The notes beneath the pieces are model-generated. The model was not told the DNA's origin. It did no database searches and was given only the letters and a program-made list of their open reading frames with translations. Positions 61,911-64,000 of a stretch of 64,000 nt of DNA are shown here, piece after piece. This DNA is from Cytobacillus solani. Its GTDB lineage: Bacteria; Bacillota; Bacilli; Bacillales; Cytobacillaceae. A program made the position numbers and the translations under genes. Each line of letters begins with the position of its first letter. Within the stretch, counting starts at the first letter, position 1. The DNA is taken from the NCBI RefSeq assembly GCF_001420595.1, contig NZ_LJIX01000006.1, positions 4,820,402-4,884,401 of the forward strand, given 5' to 3'.

Positions 61911-62652
61911 GGCTTTTCTCACCATCCTTTATTAATTGTTCGATAAACCAATTTGGACGTTTACTTAATTGTTTGATCCCCTCTGGTTCAATGGATACCG
62001 TGTCATAGATTTCACCATTTGCCATGACAGTTACGCGATTACATATACTTTTAATCACTTCCATCTCATGGCTGACAATAACAATCGTCACACCGAGACT
62101 TTTATTTACATTTTCTAATACACCTAATATTTCAGCCGTTGTATTAGGATCAAGAGAGGAGGTGGGCTCATCACACAACAAAACTTGCGGGTGATTCGCT
62201 AATGCCCGTGCAATAGCCACCCGCTGCTTTTGTCCTCCGCTTAATTCAGCAGGAAATTTATCCAATAAACTCTCCAATCCAACAAATTGAAGACACTCAA
62301 CTACTCGGTTGCGGCGTTCTTGTCTTGGAACTTTTGCTAGTTCTAAAGGAATAGCCACATTGTCGTAAACCGTTTTATTCGCCACTAAATTGAAATGTTG
62401 AAAGATCATCCCGATCGATTGTCGAGCTTGTCGAAGTTTTTTGCTGTTCAATTTGGTCAAATCTTGACCATTCACTTCTACTTGGCCTTCGTCCGGTGTT
62501 TCCAATAAATTCATTAGCCGCAGCAAAGTCGATTTTCCCGCTCCACTTGCCCCAATAATTCCATATATCTCACCTTTATCGATCGTTAAAGATGCCGATT
62601 TAATGACCTGAAAATGTGAAAAACTTTTACTAACCTTATGTAAATGAATCAT
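61903..62652 (-). CDS. metN: Methionine ABC transporter ATP-binding protein MetN
   Basis: A 249-residue ATPase: Walker A GASGAGKST, Q-loop MIFQHFNLVANKTVYDNV, signature LSGGQKQRVAIARAL, Walker B VLLCDEPTSSLD, switch His in VIVSHEMEVIKSI. It is shorter than typical MetN (about 340), lacking most of the C-terminal NIL methionine-sensing domain, so transinhibition may be absent. ATG at 62652 follows AAAGGGG. The substrate is assigned from MetQ. Confidence 0.9.
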   Translation of the reverse strand: MIHLHKVSKSFSHFQVIKSASLTIDKGEIYGIIGASGAGKSTLLRLMNLLETPDEGQVEVNGQDLTKLNSKKLRQARQSIGMIFQHFNLVANKTVYDNVAIPLELAKVPRQERRNRVVECLQFVGLESLLDKFPAELSGGQKQRVAIARALANHPQVLLCDEPTSSLDPNTTAEILGVLENVNKSLGVTIVIVSHEMEVIKSICNRVTVMANGEIYDTVSIEPEGIKQLSKRPNWFIEQLIKDGEKSHA

Positions 62653-62697
62653 AAAAAAACCCCTTTCCACTGTTTGAAAGGTGATTAGAACTTTATT

Positions 62698-62726
62698 ATT
62701 ATAGCCTAAATAGAGAGGGGTGTCAT
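62698..62726 (-). promoter_or_regulatory. Sigma-A-like promoter of metNIQ
   Basis: On the minus strand ATGACA (62726-62721) and TATAAT (62703-62698) are 17 bases apart. No S-box or T-box was found between it and metN. The rest of the divergent region 62727-62986 holds nothing else I can support. Confidence 0.6.
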
Positions 62727-62986
62727 TTTGACAATATTTTCATTTTATTCAACTGGGCTTCATACACGTCTTTCCCTATTACCACTGTCTTTATCGACTA
62801 CACAGAGTAATTTCTTTTGCCTGCATAGGTTCTATCGGTAAAAATTGCATTTACATCTGTATTCTTTATATACCCTAACAAGGCAAATTCTATAATAAAG
62901 TTTTCCGGTTCTTTCCATCTATAAAGACTAATGATAAACTTAATGAAGAATTTTATCCAAAACTTTTTCGTAAAGGAAAGTATTCC

Positions 62987-63601
62987 ATGTCAACAAAAAG
63001 AAAAGACCCTCGTGCGGTTCGAACACAAAGTTTATTGAAGCGCGCTTTTATTGAGTTAATGGAAGAAAGGGAATTCGAACAAATTACTGTTGCGGATATT
63101 TCGGAACGTGCAACAGTGAAACGAGCGACTTTCTACCTTCATTATAAGGACAAAACTGATTTGATGAACCAATGTATAGATGAAACCTTAAATGATTTAC
63201 ATGAAAAGGTGAGCAAACAAGTGTCATTTCTAGGTAATTTTGATTTCCTGGAAGATCAGCCTCATCCTAGTTTTGTACAATTATTTCATCAAATAGGTGA
63301 AAATTACCCTTTCTACAGAGCATTACTCGTAACCAATCGTATCCCTACTTTGACCTCAGGGCTATTAGCATTTATCCATGAGTTTATTTCTGAAGGAATG
63401 AATCAAATGGAACCTAACGATCAAAATCTTACAGCCAATCGAGAATTAATTATTAAATATGTGGAATCTGCTTTTTTAGAAGTAATCATTTGGTGGATAG
63501 AAAAAGGGATGCATTTATCTGAGGAAGAAATTGCCTTTCAATTAATGAATCTATCTATTAAAGGACCTTATATCCATAATCCAATGAAGGACAGATCTTA
63601 A
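62987..63601 (+). CDS. TetR/AcrR family transcriptional regulator
   Basis: A 204-residue regulator. The N-terminal helix-turn-helix is FEQITVADISERATVKRATFYLHYKDKTDLM; the C-terminal domain (about 90-190) looks like the TetR C-terminal type found in DhaS-like proteins, with FLEVIIWWIEKGMHLSEEEIA. ATG at 62987 follows AAAGGAAAG. It is divergent from metNIQ, but no clear dyad was found between them, so its target is unknown. Confidence 0.88.
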   Translation: MSTKRKDPRAVRTQSLLKRAFIELMEEREFEQITVADISERATVKRATFYLHYKDKTDLMNQCIDETLNDLHEKVSKQVSFLGNFDFLEDQPHPSFVQLFHQIGENYPFYRALLVTNRIPTLTSGLLAFIHEFISEGMNQMEPNDQNLTANRELIIKYVESAFLEVIIWWIEKGMHLSEEEIAFQLMNLSIKGPYIHNPMKDRS

Positions 63602-63631
63602 TCACTCATTAAAAAATCCTCTCAATAGTTG

Positions 63632-63675
63632 GGGCTGTTGACAAAATGGGAAAAGAGCTTTGCTCCTTTCCCATT
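63632..63675. mobile_element. Probable right end of an IS1182-like element
   Basis: GGGGCTGTTGACAAAATGGG begins the element-like sequence, followed by an inner hairpin (GGGAAAAGAGC..GCTCCTTTCCC). The sequence matches the general look of IS1182-type ends and sits about 90 bases beyond the transposase stop. The other end lies outside the window. Confidence 0.5.
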
Positions 63676-63720
63676 CTCTTTTTAAGAGTATATTTATTAG
63701 TTTTCTTTATAATTTTTGTC

Positions 63721-64000
63721 TTAATTCATTACCTTTATAATTCTTTTTAAATTTAATGCCAACGCTGAAAAAAGGCATTGTTCAGAAATTTTTTCAATGC
63801 CCCTCTTATATGTTTTATACAGGTTATGCTTAGATTTCAATGTTCCGAAGGAACCTTCACACCAAACTCTTCGGAGCTTTTGGAATGCTTTATATTCACT
63901 AGTTTTTGCCCTCTGAGTATTTGCTTCCAACAATTCATGTGCAATTGGTCGAGAAATCGTTCTTTTACTTGCTGTTTCCCCAAAACAACATTCTCGAAAT
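63721..64000 (-). CDS. IS1182-like transposase, C-terminal part (cut by window edge)
   Basis: The frame is open from base 64000 to a stop at 63721. It encodes the conserved C-terminal part of a DDE transposase of the DUF4277/DDE_Tnp_1_6 type: RECCFGETASKRTISRPIAH, FQKLRRVWCEGSFGTLKSKHNL (with the catalytic-domain Glu) and CLFSALALNLKRIIKVMN. No internal stop or frameshift in the visible part, so the element may be intact. Confidence 0.85.
   Translation of the reverse strand, partial: FRECCFGETASKRTISRPIAHELLEANTQRAKTSEYKAFQKLRRVWCEGSFGTLKSKHNLYKTYKRGIEKISEQCLFSALALNLKRIIKVMN

Noticed and set aside
62653-62986. S-box (SAM-I) riboswitch before metN
   Set aside because: None of the conserved S-box core or a terminator could be found on the minus strand between the promoter and metN.

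Overview
The window is chromosomal DNA from a low-GC Gram-positive of the Bacillaceae; genus and species cannot be fixed from sequence alone. The evidence is AT-rich intergenic DNA, strong GGAGG-type ribosome sites with many GTG/TTG starts, lipoprotein signal peptides, and Bacillus-type arrangements: gntR-gntK-gntP-gntZ, adaA-alkA-ogt, a GlnK/GlnL-like two-component pair beside a glutamate-type symporter, and PyrR-, lysine- and preQ1-controlled leaders. No rRNA, tRNA, CRISPR or prophage was recognised. The only clear mobile element is an IS1182-like transposase end at the right edge.

Layout. 1-1829: lysine-riboswitch-controlled amino-acid ABC importer (left end cut). 1876-5177: DUF2804 protein and three small membrane proteins. 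5296-10556: peptide-binding lipoprotein, YdeI-like protein, a chemoreceptor broken by an in-frame stop, and a ketopantoate-reductase-like enzyme. 10641-12211: class II aldolase behind a strong leader hairpin, and a DJ-1/PfpI protein. 12314-21227: a complete AI-2 (lsr) system: lsrACDBF leftward, lsrR-lsrK plus a cupin gene rightward, around a dyad-rich control region. 21379-24912: TSUP permease, a scrambled patch of three gene fragments, a thioesterase and a LysR regulator. 25174-27168: alkylation repair (adaA-alkA-ogt). 28219-30995: PyrR-attenuated codBA. 31059-34668: symporter with a GlnKL-like pair. 35836-41052: gluconate operon. 41278-42594: preQ1-riboswitch-controlled queF and a queuosine-precursor transporter. 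42682-48989: 2-aminoethylphosphonate uptake and degradation with a DeoR regulator. 49173-50747: MarR regulator, a 45-nt perfect palindrome, and a putative bactofilin-like protein with a small membrane protein. 52129-57383: tryptophan-to-anthranilate kynurenine cluster under a TetR regulator. 57554-60340: a decayed gene, an acetyltransferase, a frameshifted NERD gene and nine copies of a 52-bp hairpin repeat. 60395-62652: metNIQ importer. 62987-64000: TetR regulator and the IS end.

Themes. The region is mostly nutrient uptake and catabolism under local control: three recognisable RNA control classes (lysine, preQ1, PyrR), two further leader-like structures that match no class I know, and dyads next to GntR, TetR, LsrR and MarR regulators. 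The least explained signals are: (i) a GGGACAGGT..TGTCCC repeat family sitting at stop codons and altering protein ends; (ii) a 52-bp tandem hairpin array with covarying stem pairs and invariant cUUCGg loops; (iii) a degenerate orphan preQ1 riboswitch duplicated in direct orientation on the other side of the gnt operon; (iv) a cupin at the place where the AI-2-phosphate isomerase is expected; (v) a three-gene chimera joined at a palindrome. Four genes carry single-base lesions or frameshifts, which may be real decay or assembly error.
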